Below are positions 12,456-26,600 of a stretch of 64,000 bases of DNA, piece after piece. The notes under the pieces are model-generated. The model ran no database searches and had not been told where the DNA came from. It was given only the letters and a program-made list of their open reading frames with translations. Source of the stretch: Artocarpus heterophyllus (taxonomy: Eukaryota > Streptophyta > Magnoliopsida > Rosales > Moraceae); NCBI GenBank assembly GCA_025403435.1, contig CM046327.1, positions 9,974,218 through 10,038,217 of the forward strand. The letters are read 5' to 3'. The position numbers and the translations under genes are program-made. Numbering within the stretch: the stretch's first letter is position 1; every line of letters begins with the position of its first letter.

Positions 12456-13293
12456 ACTTGTTGTATTTATTCATGAAATGACATTCTTTTTTTGTTTAAT
12501 CTCTAAAATTATTACATAATTCATATCTTGTTCTAAAATATCATATTGTTGCTAAATATAGTATTTAAGTATTTGTTGTATTTTAAAAATAATTTACCAC
12601 AAAAACTTTCTAATAAACTTAAATAAATAAAAACAAATAAAACTTTAAAAGAAACATTTATATACGCGTCAAATACATTTTCATTATCCAATTCCCTCCT
12701 TACACGCACAAAGGACGCCAACAACTGTGGCTGTTATGAACTAGCCCTTTTTGCCGACAGTAGAGCTTTAATATCACGGGGTGATATCTTTTTGTCGGAT
12801 TATTCCGTGCCATGCAATTTCAGTGGCTCTGGTTAATTTGTTTCCTTTACTCTCGTCACGGATTCTCTTAACTTAATAAGGGCTAATGTATTTTTTCTTA
12901 CCTACGAAAAAGGAGCATTATTTTTTCGGCCTCGAGTTAAGAATTTACTTGAAAAAAAAAAACAACAAAAAAATAAAAAAAAAATGGTTGCAAGAAGGCC
13001 CCTCAGCCTGAATTTTTTTTCTATATATTTTGTTAACGTTGTATAGGTAATTTTATAAAACATGTGTTTTATTGCACCTCTCTAAAATTTTATATTTTTT
13101 TTATTTGTCTCATTTTATTAGTTCAGTTATATTTTTCTTACACTAGCTATTTTAGCCTAATCTTTTTTCATCACGAAGTGTGAAATTTGAATTCATCAAC
13201 CTTAAATTTAAAAAACAAATTAAAAAAAAAGAAAAAAAAAAACTCATGTACATCTGATATAGGGTGCAAGTAATATTCCACGAACACCAAAAG

Positions 13294-13328
<35 letters not shown>
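13294..13328. repeat. (TA)n microsatellite
   Basis: An uninterrupted TA dinucleotide run of about 35 bp, followed by a short GA run. Confidence 0.9.
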
Positions 13329-13337
<9 letters not shown>

Positions 13338-15607
13338 TAGAAATATTAGTTCACCGAATAATTATTATTAAGAAAAGAACACTATTGTCTTTGGGGCGTG
13401 TGGGTCCGGAAAACGACCTTTCACGGCGTTGAACCCACAGCTTCCTCTCAACTTCTTAATGGCTTTACGCCAACCATGACCGTGACCCACCAATCCTTTT
13501 TTTTTTTTTATTTATCACTGGCCACAAACTGGAAAGGAAAAAAAATAATCTGCTATTCTATTCCGTCTTTTTATTTTTTTTTACTTTTTAACCTCTACTT
13601 TTGTCTGCCTTTCCCTATGGTTTTTGTTTGATAATAACTCCTCAATATTCCACAACTTCGTTTTCTGACTCTAAAATGACATCTGAAGTCCACCGCACCC
13701 CAGCTGGCGGAACCTTCTTTCCCTACAAGTCTGCGTCATGAAAAAAAGAAATTAAAAAAAAAAACACTACAAATAATTGACCATTGCTCTGAGTTTGGTC
13801 AAAAATCACTATTATATTCATTCATATCTTTTATTGGAGGCTTTCTTTCTTTTTTCTTTTTTTTTTTGGTGTGATTATTGGAGGCAAACATAGTTGAACA
13901 AGTAATATCAGAAGTCCAAATCCAACTGTAACATTATGCCATTGTTCACCTAATGAATAGAAGAGTTGTTATTATTGAAAGTAAAGTTACAACGCAACTC
14001 TTGGGGATCCATTGAACGCAAAGGGCAGTTCATCGGTCCTACTCTTTGTGAACCCAAATTCCTCAATAAGATTTCTATAAATTTTTGTCCAGTATTTGGG
14101 ACGCCCACCAACCTTTTTTCTTCTCTTTTAGCAATAGTCTTTACCTTTCCTCTATCATAACTTCAAGTCATTTGTGTCCTATAGTTCTTGAAGGAACTTT
14201 TTTTTTTGGTCGGTGCAGTTCAGGAATTATTTGATGAATAATAGCCATGGTGGTGAATTTGATAAGTGTTGAAGTAGCTATGGATGTGCAATAAGAGTGT
14301 TAAACTGAATAAAAAATCTAAACTTAATTTATGTTTGGACGGGTATTGGTAACTATAGTTTAAAGCATCAAAAATTTATTTGATTAAAACATAGAAATAA
14401 AATGTGTAACAGGATGTTATTTAATTGAAAAATAACATAAAATAGTTATAAAACTATAAATGCAAAAATACATGAGTGAAATCATTATTCAATATTGATT
14501 TGAAATATTAAAATAGAGAGGGATTTGAATTCTAAGTTAGGCAGTTTAAACCAATTTGAACTGTTATTTAGTTCGAACTAAATGCTATACCAAACACTAA
14601 TATAAACTGTAATGGCCGCTTGAATTAACTGAAATTGGACTAAACTACTGAAACAAACACGCCTATTATTTTTGGATAATTCTAGTTGATGTGATCATTT
14701 TCCCTTCAGGCTTTTGCAATGAAAAAAGTTTGCCTTTCTTATTCCATTCACTAGGATTTTTAGGAAATGTGGTTTAATCAATGGTTAGAACAAATTTTGG
14801 TGAAAAATACTATATCATATAATTTTGTAGCTTACTTTTTTTTTTCCTTAATCCTGTATCATGTAAGATCTTTACACTGTAGCAATTAAAAGTTTTAGTT
14901 GCTGTTATTTTAGTAAGAGTGAGGAAATTCCTCCTAACTTAAAAAAACCATCCAAACCACGTGACATCGTGGTTGCCTGGTATTGTGATTTGTTTTGAGT
15001 TTAATTAATACTTAATTGCTTGCGTTTTAAAATTAAGCCTATAATTAATCGTAAGGCCCCACGTATTTTTATTCTTGTGCTTTCTATATATTTCTTTCTT
15101 TCTTTCTTTAGAAATGGGTCTTTTTATATATTTCTTCCATGATTTAAAATTCAATAAATTTTTGTAACTATTTCTTTGTTTTAGGGGACTTTTACGACTA
15201 TTTATGCGAGTTTTCCCTTCTAAAATAAAATCCAGATATATATCTTATCAAGAAAAAAAGAAAACTATGCACTTGTATATAAAAACTAGTAAATTTCTTT
15301 CTAATTGTGTTAATTGTAATATGATGAGTATTTTTTAATACATATAAAAAGTAAACTCTTTGTACAAGTTTTCTAAGTTATTTGTTTGGTCTAAATTTGT
15401 TAAGGCTTTAGTATAAGCCACGCAACTCACATTGTACTTGTTTAATGTGGTTATGCATTTAATTTTTCGACCATGGATTAAAGAATCTCTTTGTTAACAC
15501 TTGCTATTTGGTGAAAACTTTTAGGTAATAATTGCCTAAACCATACAACGCTCATCATTATCCTTATAATATGGTCAATACGATATAGAAATACTCTCCC
15601 TTCAGTG

Positions 15608-15609
<2 letters not shown>

Positions 15610-15659
<50 letters not shown>
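15610..15659. repeat. Compound (TA)n(TG)n microsatellite
   Basis: About 30 bp of TA repeats pass directly into about 20 bp of TG repeats. Compound dinucleotide tracts of this kind are usually length-polymorphic. Confidence 0.9.
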
Positions 15660-16446
15660 TAGGTTATAATAAATTTGGATACATAATGGGATAATTTTTA
15701 AAAACAAAAGACATAGAGGTTTTTTTTTTTTTTTTTTAAAAAAAAAGGGAGACAAAGTGAATTAACTCAAAAGTCGAAATATTAAACTTGGAGAGTATGC
15801 AAAATTAAAAGGTCCTCTTTTATATGTTTTAATACATCGGAGGGTTCAAAATAAGAAAGACATAGCAAATTTACTCAATTCATTATAATCTTGGATATAC
15901 CATGGGATACATTTCTTTAACACAAATGATATAGTGAATTCATTTAAAAAAATAGTGAATTAATATAAAAAAAAAATCGGTACGGACAAAAATAATTTAA
16001 TCAAAGGTTTGAACAGTAAAATATTATGCGATGGTGCAAGGAAGGCGACAATCCATTTTTTTATTCAATCTCTTATATATAGTGTATAAAGTTTTTATTG
16101 ATAAAACTTGTTGAGAATCTCGTGATCATAATTCATAAAAATCCCATTCAAATGTACTACTATAACGGCGTAAAATAAAAACACCACTTACCCTTCATTA
16201 AGCGTTACTATCTAAAATTTTCAACAGCTATAATATAAAGTAAAAAATAATTACAACATAAACCTCTCGCACGTTTTAATATTTTGAACAAAAAATAGTT
16301 TATACTTTGAAGTCTTCTTCCAAACATAATTGTATTCATTTCGGGGCTGTCATGTTGATTTGCTGAGAATCGTCTTTCAATAGTGGGCTTCAATAGAAAT
16401 GGACCTTTTGGATCTGAAGCCTACCATGCAAGAACTTGGGCCTAAA

Positions 16447-16617
16447 CCCAATAACTTGCGTTTCAATTAGAGAAAAACTAGTTTTGTGACTCTGTGTTTA
16501 AACCTTAACACTTCTATATGTTTGAAACATACCCAACAACTTGCGGGTCAATTAGAGAAAAAAAACTTTTGTAACAGAGTTTTTTAACTTGAACATTTCT
16601 AGGAGAAAGTTTAAAAC
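16447..16617. repeat. Imperfect 85-bp tandem duplication
   Basis: CCCAATAACTTGCG at 16447 recurs as CCCAACAACTTGCG at 16532. Each is followed by a matching run (TCAATTAGAGAAAAA, then a degenerate AACTTCTAT/AACATTTCTA portion). The two copies are diverged, so the duplication is not recent. Confidence 0.65.
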
Positions 16618-19600
16618 ATACTATTATTAAAAAATATAAATGTATAATTGATCAAAAGTATTTTAAGTTAGACGAGATAAACAAATATTATCTAATGGTA
16701 TTTTAGTCTTTTTGGTTAAAAAAATTGTATGAATAAAAAAAAAAAATAAATGGTAGAATATAATAAGGATGGGAAAGGAGTGGTATACCACCTCTCTTCA
16801 ATCTTTTGAGTTGTGAGGGGAAAACGTGTAAAGTTATAGAAGAAGTATGCAATGATATAATTTCAACCGCTTATGGAAAGAAATTAGATACTCAATCTCA
16901 GTTCAATTTCAGCCGTTAATAAAAAGAAAAAAACTTTTAAACTTCTTTATTCTCTTTTAAACTTTTTAACTAAAAAACTAGATTTTTTTTTTCTAGCAAT
17001 TGAAATTATTTTTCCAAAAACTCTTTTTTTTTATCTCAATAAGATTAAAACCACACTATTTTTAAAATTGTAGGCCACAATATAATATATAGTATATTTT
17101 TTAAGCTAGAACCTACTGTCTCATAAGTATCAGGGTTTTAACCCCATAGAGTTAAATAGAAATGTTTTTTTTTCTAGGGTTAATATATAATTGTACCTCA
17201 TAATTTTAACTATTTTCAGTTTGTTTCTATGATTTTAAAAACTACAAAGGTATCATTTGAATTATAAAAATCTATTTCACTTTCATTCTTATGAATAAAA
17301 AAAATTATACAAAATAATATGACTACCCTTAAATAGTTATTAAAAATATTTTAAATATTAGAAAAATAAAAAAATTCTAAAACAAAATATCAAATTTCAA
17401 AAAAACAGATATTAAGTTTTATGGCTTTTTAAATTTTTATTAAAAAAATATATTTCATAGATAAATTAAATTTAATTGATAGTATTTTTATCTCAACTTT
17501 ATATTGTTTCAGTAAAAAAAATACGAGACATAAACTTGAAACAAACTTTACAAGTTTAAAGAGGCTTTTGAAATTTAAAAAAGCGAATAAATAAATTAAA
17601 AAATAATAAAAATTAAAAGATATAATCATCTAGTTAGCCCATTTATTTATTACCTGACTAGAATTAAACTAATCATCCTCTGTAAAGCTAGCCGAGTAAT
17701 GGTACTAATCAATCAAGGTTTAAAAAAAAAAAAAGAAGAAATAATATCAAGTTTTACGAATGTGCCAGTAAGATTGCTTTCTAATATTGTTTTGGCCACT
17801 GCCTAATGGTCAGCCAGGGGTTGCTTATAGGCCCTTAAATTTCTCAGAATTTTGAATTGATGATAAAAGAAAAAGAAAAAGAAAAAAATATTGTAATTAT
17901 CCAATCACAGAAAGGGCGCAGCAGAGGTGACTGGTAATTCTCAATGAATCCAGTTTATCGTTTTGCGGATTGTGGTCCCTCTGCACAGTGATGTCCAAAT
18001 CTTAGCCTTTTTCTGCCGACTGGCGTACTTGCTATTGGTCCCACAGAAGGGAAAGTCCAAAGCTATTACTGTATATCTAATCTACTCTTAAAAAAGGGCC
18101 AAAAAAGAAAAAAGAAAAAAGAAAAAAGAAAAAAGAAAGAAGAAAGAAAGAAAAAAATCTGCTGCCCCTCTTTTTTTTTTTAATTGTTGCTTTTTCTCTG
18201 TAGTTGTACTGCAAAAAGATGACCCCTCTCGAACTAAATCCACTCAAACAGACTTCAGACCCTCTTACTGCTAACAGGTGAGGTGTTATGATTCTGCCGT
18301 CTGGTGGTTGAACTCAGTTACATCATTATATTCCAACTAGGGGGAAAAAAAATGTAAAAAAGCAACTTATGAAAACCATGTTTGCAATGCAATATGGAAA
18401 TAAGTGCATAAATATAAAATATTTGAATGATAAACTTTAAGGGCTTTTAGCATTATTCCTCTCTCAAATTCGTCCTAAATTTTTAATTTTGATAATTTAT
18501 CTTTCGAATTTATTAAACTACTAGTTCAAAAACATGTACATATGTAGGTGTATATCTAATTTGTTGAATTTTTATTCAAACAAGTTTAAGATTTATTTGA
18601 GTATATAGTCTAAACTGAATGTTTGAATTAAAACATAATATCAATTAAATTTTATAAGACAAAATACTATAGCAATATTATTTTTTTTATCGATTGATTA
18701 TTTGAAAGAAAATATTTCGGTTGAGTAATTAGGTAAATAAAAAAGTTAATTATGAAAACTACATTTGATATTAAAAAATGTTTTAGAGAATTGTGAGAGA
18801 AAAATTTAAGGGGGGACATGTTTGATGGTATGATTTTAATAGGAAAAAATTAGATAAAAGAAAGTCCTTCAATGACCTGCATTTAAGATAAATGTTAAGA
18901 TAAGTGCTAAAAAGAAAGGGAAAAAAGCTAAAAAGGAGGACAAAAATTAAAAAGAAAATATTTATTGAAAAAAAGGGGGGAAGGTTTAAAATCACAAAAA
19001 AGGGACTAAGACACAAATTTTAATAAAACAAATGTTTTGATCTAAAACAATGTCAAACATCGATACTTCTACATATAGTTATGTATCACAATGCGTCCCA
19101 TTTTTTATTGGCTTTCTCTCAAATTATGGACTTGAACTTGAATTGACAATTCAAGTTAGTGGAGCGAAGCCTCTTCCAATGTGGGAATACGACTAGGGAG
19201 GAAGGCTCCATTAGCACTTTCGGCTTTTGCATTTTGTTAAAAATTAGATATGGAGGATTTTTTTTTTTTTTTTTTCATTCGTGAGGTTTTCCATCCTCGC
19301 ATTAGGCAGACGTAAGCTTTAAGTCATTAATTCAATGAAAATCTAAATAAAATAAGACACACGATGATAATTTAAAAAGTTTAGTAGATAAACAGTCAAA
19401 ATAAAAAAATTGGTGACGATATGTCAAAAAGCTGAAAAATTTAGGAGCAATAATGTTAAAAAGGGTGATTTTAAAAGGGATGGTCTATTGAGCCCAAATG
19501 TATACATTTTGCTTAACCGGATTCACAATTTGATTGTATCCACTAATCAATAGGACAGGTGCGAAAGAACGTTCAAAAAGTTATCCCCCACCCGGCATAC

Positions 19601-19645
19601 TAAATATGTCTAAACCTTTTTCTTCTCTTTTTTTTTTTTTTTTAA

Positions 19646-19800
19646 CCGGGTATTTGATTGAGTAGTGAAACTCAGTTATGAATTGTATAAAGCTCTGATA
19701 TGTTACAGTAATAATAAAAAAATTGTTACAATGTAAAACTCTCACATGTTATAATAGGTAATTCTAACTAATGATTCTCACCACCCTTTTAAATACCCTC
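19646..19800. mobile_element. Tourist-like MITE with TAA target duplication
   Basis: The left end GGGTATTTGATTGAG and the right end CCCTTTTAAATACCC form a terminal inverted repeat (GGGTATTTRAWWG). Both sides are flanked by TAA (19643-19645 and 19801-19803), the 3-bp TWA duplication expected of PIF/Harbinger-class elements. 155 bp, non-coding. The interior contains the family phrase TGTAAAACTCTCACATG. Confidence 0.6.
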
Positions 19801-20365
19801 TAATTTTTTTGTCCTTTTTTCAATGGTTATAACTTATGCATCAATTTATTTATTTGCTAATCAACACCTACTATTCGTAGAGACCGACTGTTTTTATTAT
19901 CCATTGGTATGCAATTATAATAAAAGCTTTGAAAAAGTTATAATAAAAGTAATCGGAGATTCGTAGTTGCTTTTTGAGGGTGGGTGGAATACATTTCAAT
20001 TTTGTAGTTACTGAAAATGCGAAAGCTCAAGAGTTGTCATTTTCTTTTTCTTTTTTTTTTTTCCTTTCTTTTTTCCTCTATTTTTTGTGGCATCGAAATT
20101 ATAAAGAGAGAGAATGAGTAGAGGAGGAAAACGAAGTATTTGATGTTACAACCAAAAAAAAAAAAAAGTCAAAGATACCGGGGTTGTTTTTAGTTGTGGG
20201 AGGGCCAAAACTTTCCCAAACTTAAAAAAGACACTTTTTGACTACATTGTTTTTGACCCCTTGCACTCGTGGCAAACTACCCTGTATATCTTATTTTTAC
20301 TGTCCAAGATATCTATTACCTGTTTTTACACCTCACTATAAAAATCATTCTCTAAAATAAAGATA

Positions 20366-21545
20366 AGGATTACATTCATTGATAATCTATGAACTCCTTC
20401 TTATGTAATCAATTTTATTTTATAAATAATTTTTAAAATTAAAAAATATCTCATAAATAGTCTTTTTATTAAATTTTAAATATAAAAAATTAACTTTGTC
20501 TTACAAATGATTCATGAACTATCTTTTCTCTCTATGAATAATCCATATACTAAAACTTATACTATATTTAGTCCCTAAACTAAAAAAATACGCTAAAATT
20601 AATTATATTGTTAAATAAATATTTAAAAAAACATTAAATATGTGCAATTGTATCAAAATTGTAGTCCCTAAACTTAAAAAATTTGTCATATTAATTTCTT
20701 CACTACACATATTTAATATTTTTATCTACTTATTCAAATATATAACTTTAATTATTTTTTGAAGTAAACATATTTTACCTACCATATTAATAAATATCCT
20801 CAAATTATTTTTATATCTCATGTAATAGATTTATACATTTATAAATGTCTTTTGTCTTATACCTATTCTATTAATTTTATTTTATTTTTTTTATTTTCTT
20901 AGTAAAATATCAAATTCGTATGAAAAGTCAAAATTACCAACAAATTGATTTTTCTAAAGAACTTAAACAAAACAAAACTTGACTACCTAAGACATTCAAA
21001 ATTCAACTACAACAACACTTGTATATACTTTAACCACTCGTTTTGAAAATTTTTAACAACAAATTAAGAAACAAAATTTCCCTAATATACCAAAACATAT
21101 GTTACTATTATTTTCTAACATTGTTTTATACATTGTAATAAGAAATAAAAAATATATATATTTTTACTTAGGGTTATTCATGTATTTAATAGGCGTAAGT
21201 AGAATCACTCTTTCCTTTTTAGTTTAGGGACTACATATGTGGTACAATTTTGCATATTTGATGTATTTTATATATTTATTGAAAAATATAACTAATTTTA
21301 GCATATGTTTTTTTAGTTAAGGGACTAAACATAGTACAAGTTTCAACACAACGACTATTTATAGAGAGAAGAGATAGTTCATGGATCATTTATGAGATAA
21401 AGTTAATTTTTTCCATCCAAAATTTAACAGAGTGATTATTTATGAGAAACTTTTTGAGTTTAGGGACTATTTATGAGATACAATTGATTACAGAGACTAA
21501 TTCTAAAGAGAAAATAGTTGAGGGACTATCCATGAACTTAATCCC
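20366..21545. mobile_element. Foldback element with inverted arms of about 330 bp
   Basis: The left arm (about 20366-20705) and right arm (about 21205-21545) are imperfect inverted copies. TTAACTTTGTCTTACAAATG at 20490 pairs with CATTTATGAGATAAAGTTAA at 21387. TTTAGTCCCTAAACTAAAAA at 20569 pairs with TTTTTAGTTAAGGGACTAAA at 21309. ATTACATTCATTGATA at the left tip pairs with TATCCATGAACTTAAT at the right tip. The spacer of about 500 bp is AT-rich and non-coding. Arms this long fit a non-autonomous Mutator-like or foldback element, but I could not find a matching 8-9-bp target duplication, so the class is uncertain. Confidence 0.6.
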
Positions 21546-22176
21546 AAACATTAAAAGAAAAAGGCATATTACAGAGTGCATACCAAGCCTAATTATAGTA
21601 CAAACAACAACTTCAATTCTAAACCTAGACGCTCCTATTGTAGACTGTACAACATCGTCGAATAGTTTGATTCTAAGTGATAGGTTGAATCAGAGCCCCA
21701 ACTGTTTTTTGGCGCATTATTGGGGTTTAGACTCTTGACATTGTCTTTTTTAATAGTGCAAAGCACCTGTGTAAACTAGGGCAGGGATGCTTGCAGTTTT
21801 GGTGGAGTTTCGAGCACGATGCTCTCCGACATCATATTCTTTTTTGTTCCTGTCCTCAGAAGTAATGTGCATTAGATGGTGTTGATAGTGTCATGTTGGA
21901 CAACAATGTTGAGCTACATATGTGATGTGCATGTGTTAATTCTTTAGTAACACAATTGAAAATAAACTATTTCCCCTTTTGAGCCTGTCCTTTAAAAACA
22001 GATTTTTTTTACCCCTAAAACAAACCAATAAAAAAAAGAAAGAAAAGAAAAGAAAAAATAGAAGAAACCACAGAGTTTGTCCCGGGTTTTCTCTTTATAT
22101 TAAAATTACTATGCCGTAAACTTACAGATTATTTACTTTACAACACATTCCATTTTTAATGTCTAAACACCACTAA
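21546..22176. other. Intergenic DNA, no gene seen
   Basis: Lies between the foldback element and the stop codon of the glycosyltransferase pseudogene and presumably includes that gene's former 3' flank. No recognisable feature. Confidence 0.5.
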
Positions 22177-25100
22177 CTAATTCCTAAGAATGACATCACA
22201 GGCTACGCTCATCAACGGCTCGATTATGTCCGACATGAAATTCCACGGGAGCAAGAAAGGATCGTGTCTTCGCCTCTCACTCTCCTTCTCTCCGATTGTC
22301 GAATCAGAACTGTTGCTTTCAATCACATTATTGTCGTACCTCAGCCTGTCACTCCAAAGCTCTGCGATCAACTTGGGCCCCACCTCGTCTACAGTGTACG
22401 TCTACAGGTGGCCGTTCGATCTCTCCACCCAGTCCACGTGTATGAGCATGGTGGGCACGCACCCGCGAATGTCACGTATGAAGAGGAGGGTAGGAAAGTA
22501 GTTCTATTCCGGGTAGCATGTGTCTAGGCTCACGCACGTAGACGGAACTTGGACTAGAGCCCGTTGAAGCTGACAATGAGCCTTGTGTGCTTACGTCTAG
22601 AGATGTCAAATAGGCTAACCTAACTCCACCTAATTCATTTAATTTAGGCTCAAATGTATCTCATGTCTTACCTGAACTTGCCCATCTATTTATCATACCG
22701 TGCTAGGCCTAACAAAATTAATTTTTGTGACATTAAGCTCAGCTTATGGCTCATTTCTTAATGAACCGGGCCTATAAAATGCTTGGTCCATGCTCATGTC
22801 CACATCAATGTCTGTGGCTTTTGTTATATTTTTATCTCTTAATGTGTATTTCTTCAGCCTAATGTTAAATTTACAAAAAAAAAAAAATGAAAACACTAAA
22901 TCGTAATAAAAAAAAGTACATTATTGATAAAAAAAATTATTTTTCTGGGGACAACAACATTTTAGAATCTTGTACGATATGGTTTCTATTATTTAGTTTT
23001 TCATATAAATCGAAGAGGGTAAATATACATTGATAATTGACAATTTACCAACAACAAAAAATCTATTTGATCTTTTTTTTTTGTTTTTTCATCAAATTTA
23101 TTAGAAATTTAGAACTTTTTATAAAAATATTTCTAAAATATAAAATATATTAGTAAAATTAGTTTTAAATTGGATATTTTAATCGTGCTTATAATTAGAC
23201 CTCAATCATACTTTTAACGTGTTCATGTTATGTCGGACACTTATTGTGTTGTGCTCTTAACATGCTTTGTGTAATACCCAAGCATTTTTAGTATATTAAA
23301 AATACAATAACTTAAGGATTATGTTTAACAGAAATATGCATCATAAGGATTATCGTTTAATCCAATTTTTATGATAAAGTCTATAAAAGTAAAAAATAGG
23401 ATTTTTAAGGGTAAAAATCATACCATAGCCTTAAATAAAGAATGAACGATATAGAAATAAGCTGGAAAGCTTAACTATTGCAAAATGTATTGCAATAAAT
23501 ATTAAGACAAAAATACAACTCAAGAAACATAATGTGTAATAATATGAAAAATTATACAATACTAAAATAATGCAGTGTAAGGAAGTACATTGATAAAGTT
23601 ATATAATATGTAAGTTATTTGCAAAAGCAATGCAGTGTAAGAATTAGACTGTTTAAAGTTAAAGCAGTATAGAAATAATACTGTTTGGAGGCAATGAGTG
23701 AGTAAGGAATGTTGTGTAAGTTCGTAATAGTATAAAGAATATACCAGTAGTATAAGATAAATACTATCAGTATAAATTTAGACTATATAAAGTTAAGCAG
23801 TATAAGGATTACATTATGTGGTGGATGAAATAAGTATGGGAGGTTGTAGGACCTCATGAGTTGTATACAAAAGAATACCGACAGTATAAAAAAATACTAC
23901 CAATATACATTTTGACTGTGTAAAAATATAAGACCCGTCTTGGGACACCCAAATAGATAAGAATTTGCCACCACACCCCCTTGATGTGGTCCAATCCCAC
24001 CTTACCAAAATTACCCGAACTTTTTAACAAAGACGAAGTCAAGTGATGACTAATGTTAGTGAATCATCAAATTTGGTGAAAAATTACCAAAATACCCCTT
24101 GATGCAGCTAATCAAATGTTGCTAAGATTAAGCAAACTTTAACCCCCAATTAATGCAACATGGTGACTAATCTTGATGAGTCACCAAGTTGTCAAAAATT
24201 AATCAAAGAATAAAAAGCAAAAGGTGAAGAAAAAATTCCTCATTTTCTTCCATTTCTTCCCTAGCAAAAACCACACCCCCCTAAGGCAATTCTCTCTCAA
24301 AACTTTGATGGAATTCAAGCCTCCAAATCATGTTTAAAGTAAATTCAAAGGTTTTGATTCAAGTTTTGGCACTTTTGGAGGTAAAAATCCCAAACTTTCT
24401 TCTATAGATTTTGATGATTTTCTTCAAGTTTTAGATGGGTTTTGATGGGGTTTTGCCATAGTTTTTATGAAGAAGGCATAACAAGGTTTTGAGTTTAGCA
24501 AAGGATGATCAAAAAGCTTGGTGAAGTTTAGGTAAAGCTCTAAACTTTATACTTGAAAGTTTATGTTTTATTATGCATATCAAGTGTTTGATGTATGATA
24601 TGAGTGGTGATGATGGTAGAAAGAAAGAAAGTAAGGGTTTTGTGGTTAAAAAAATTGTTAAACTTTGTAAAGTTTAACTAGTTTTCAAAGGAATGGGGTT
24701 TGAGGGCCTTAGAGGCCAAATTATGTTCTAAGTAAGGAATGGAATCTGCCAAAACAATGAGGAAAATAACTTTTGTGAACAAAGTTTTGTAAAATTCTAA
24801 AAGGACTAAATTGCAAAGTTTTGTAAAAGTTCAACACATTTGAAAATCAACCAAAAATTTCACCTTAACATTGGAATTTAAGGAAAGTTAAAATATAAAA
24901 GTTGTAAAACTCTTTGAAACTGTTAATACCACATGGACAATTTGTTAAAAGTCTGCTCGGTTGAGGAGTTATGAACTTTACGAAATTTTAAGCACAAAAT
25001 TTCATAAAATGGAAACGTTATGAAAAGTTTTGAATTCGACCAAGGTGCTTTTGTAAGTTTTATTCCTTGTGAAAAGCTAAACTTTTTGGTACAAAACGAT

Positions 25101-25783
25101 TGTTTTTGGTTCCGGGGGCAAAAATGTAAAAATTTTTGTGTTTTTGGCTAAAACCGTAAAATCATATGTGAACTGGGTTTTCAACAGAAAACGTTGGGTC
25201 CCCGCACTGCTGTAGGCAATGAGTAATTATGGATGCTAAGTTTTAAAGGATTTAAAGTTTAGTCAATGAATGAATGAAAAAAAACGAACGTTAAAGGCAA
25301 ATATGTTAAGATTTTCGCATCACGGGTCAAAACTATAAAGTTTTGACAAAACAAATTCAATTGAAAGGAAAACCATTGTTTTGGTTTTACGTAATATTAT
25401 GAGACATAAAGAAATGTATGATGTTTTTAAAACGGGTTCTAAAAGTTTTTAAAGACCCGATAATGGGCAAAATGGTCATTTTATGAAAAAAAGCAAAAAA
25501 GGACCCGAAACGCCCGATGTTGGAAAATGCCTCTTAGCAAAAAAATTTTCATAACATGTAAGAAATGAAACAGTAACGTTAAGCAATGAGTTTTATAAAG
25601 TTACGAAATTGACAAAAAGCCCATTAAGGTTTAAATCATCATTTTTAAGGAAACAACTAAAACGAAGTTGAACACTCCGAATTAGCAAAACACTCTTAGA
25701 TGGAAAATGTTTTGTACTACGTTAAGTAACGAAACAGTTACATGAGACGGGAAATTTAATAAGGGATGTTCAAGTAAAAGAAA

Positions 25784-25933
25784 GATAACCTGGTGGGTTA
25801 CAAAGTTAAGTAAAGAAAAAAGTAACCCAATAGGTTACAGAGTTAAGTTAAAAGAATGATAACCCGATGAGTTATAGAGTTAAGTAAAGAGAAATGTAAC
25901 CTTAGTGGGTTATAAATTAAAGTAAAAGAAAGT
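25784..25933. repeat. Four-unit minisatellite of small hairpins
   Basis: Four 37-38-bp units in tandem, each starting with a short inverted repeat (TAACCtggtgGGTTA; GTAACCcaataGGTTAC; AACCCgatgaGTTAT; TAACCttagtGGGTTA), followed by a conserved linker resembling AAGTTAAGTAAAG. It lies inside the solo LTR. Confidence 0.75.
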
Positions 25934-26496
25934 AAATTGATAGTATACATGTTATGTAAAAAGGAAAGAACGGTTAATATTTAAGTTTCATTATCAATTG
26001 AACAGATTGATAAAAAGAAAGTTAGCTAATAAGTCGAGTGTCGTTTGATTATGACACAAAAGCCAACTAACCAAAGGAAAAGGAACAGAATGGAGAATGT
26101 TAGAACTATAGACAGGTAAGTTCAAACCCTACCTATAGCATGAAGTAAAAGATTTTCAAATGCATTTTATTTGTTTGCAAATGTATTTGAAAATGTTATA
26201 CAAGTTGTTTTAAAATTATGTTTTCACTTGTTATGCATAAAGTATCAAAGATTAAGTAAAAGTTTGTAATGTATTTGCAATAATTATGTTTAAAGTACAT
26301 TTGCACTTTGTTAATGCATAATGTTTTACAGTTTAAGTTATAAATTTTATGTTGCATTTGTTATGCAATAAGTTTTAAAGAGAACAAGTTATGATTTGTA
26401 AATGTGTTTGCATATAATGTGATAGCATTTGATATGCTCACTAAAGTTAAAAAGAAGGTAAAATAAAGATAAAAAAAGAAGTGTCGTACCAGCTTC

Positions 26497-26600
26497 CTCG
26501 TTGTGAGGTACTGAAAGTAAAGTTAAAGTTGTGACCTCATTGATGTGAGGTACACAAGTAAAGTTAAAGTTATGATCTCAGTATTCGATGGTCTCAAGTC
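26497..26600. repeat. Tandem CCTC...GAGG hairpin repeat
   Basis: Two units of about 40 bp (CCTCGTTGTGAGGTAC and CCTCATTGATGTGAGGTAC), each followed by AAGTAAAGTTAAAGTT, plus a third degenerate unit. The design is the same as the repeat at 25784: short stem-loop plus A-rich linker. Also inside the solo LTR. Confidence 0.65.

Larger units (their letters stand above)
12456..20365. other. Long AT-rich intergenic region, no gene seen
   Basis: About 8 kb of low-complexity, AT-rich DNA with long A/T runs and microsatellites. MITE-like phrases (TTTACACTGTAGCAATT near 14872-14886) recur. Individual repeats are listed separately. No open frame here has recognisable protein motifs. Confidence 0.6.

Noticed and set aside
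13294..13328. Possible CRISPR or origin-like repeat
   Set aside because: It is a plain TA microsatellite in a plant nuclear genome; no spaced repeats are present anywhere in the window.
22264..22527. + strand frame of 87 codons at the 3' part of the pseudogene
   Set aside because: It is the complement of the - strand pseudogene coding sequence.
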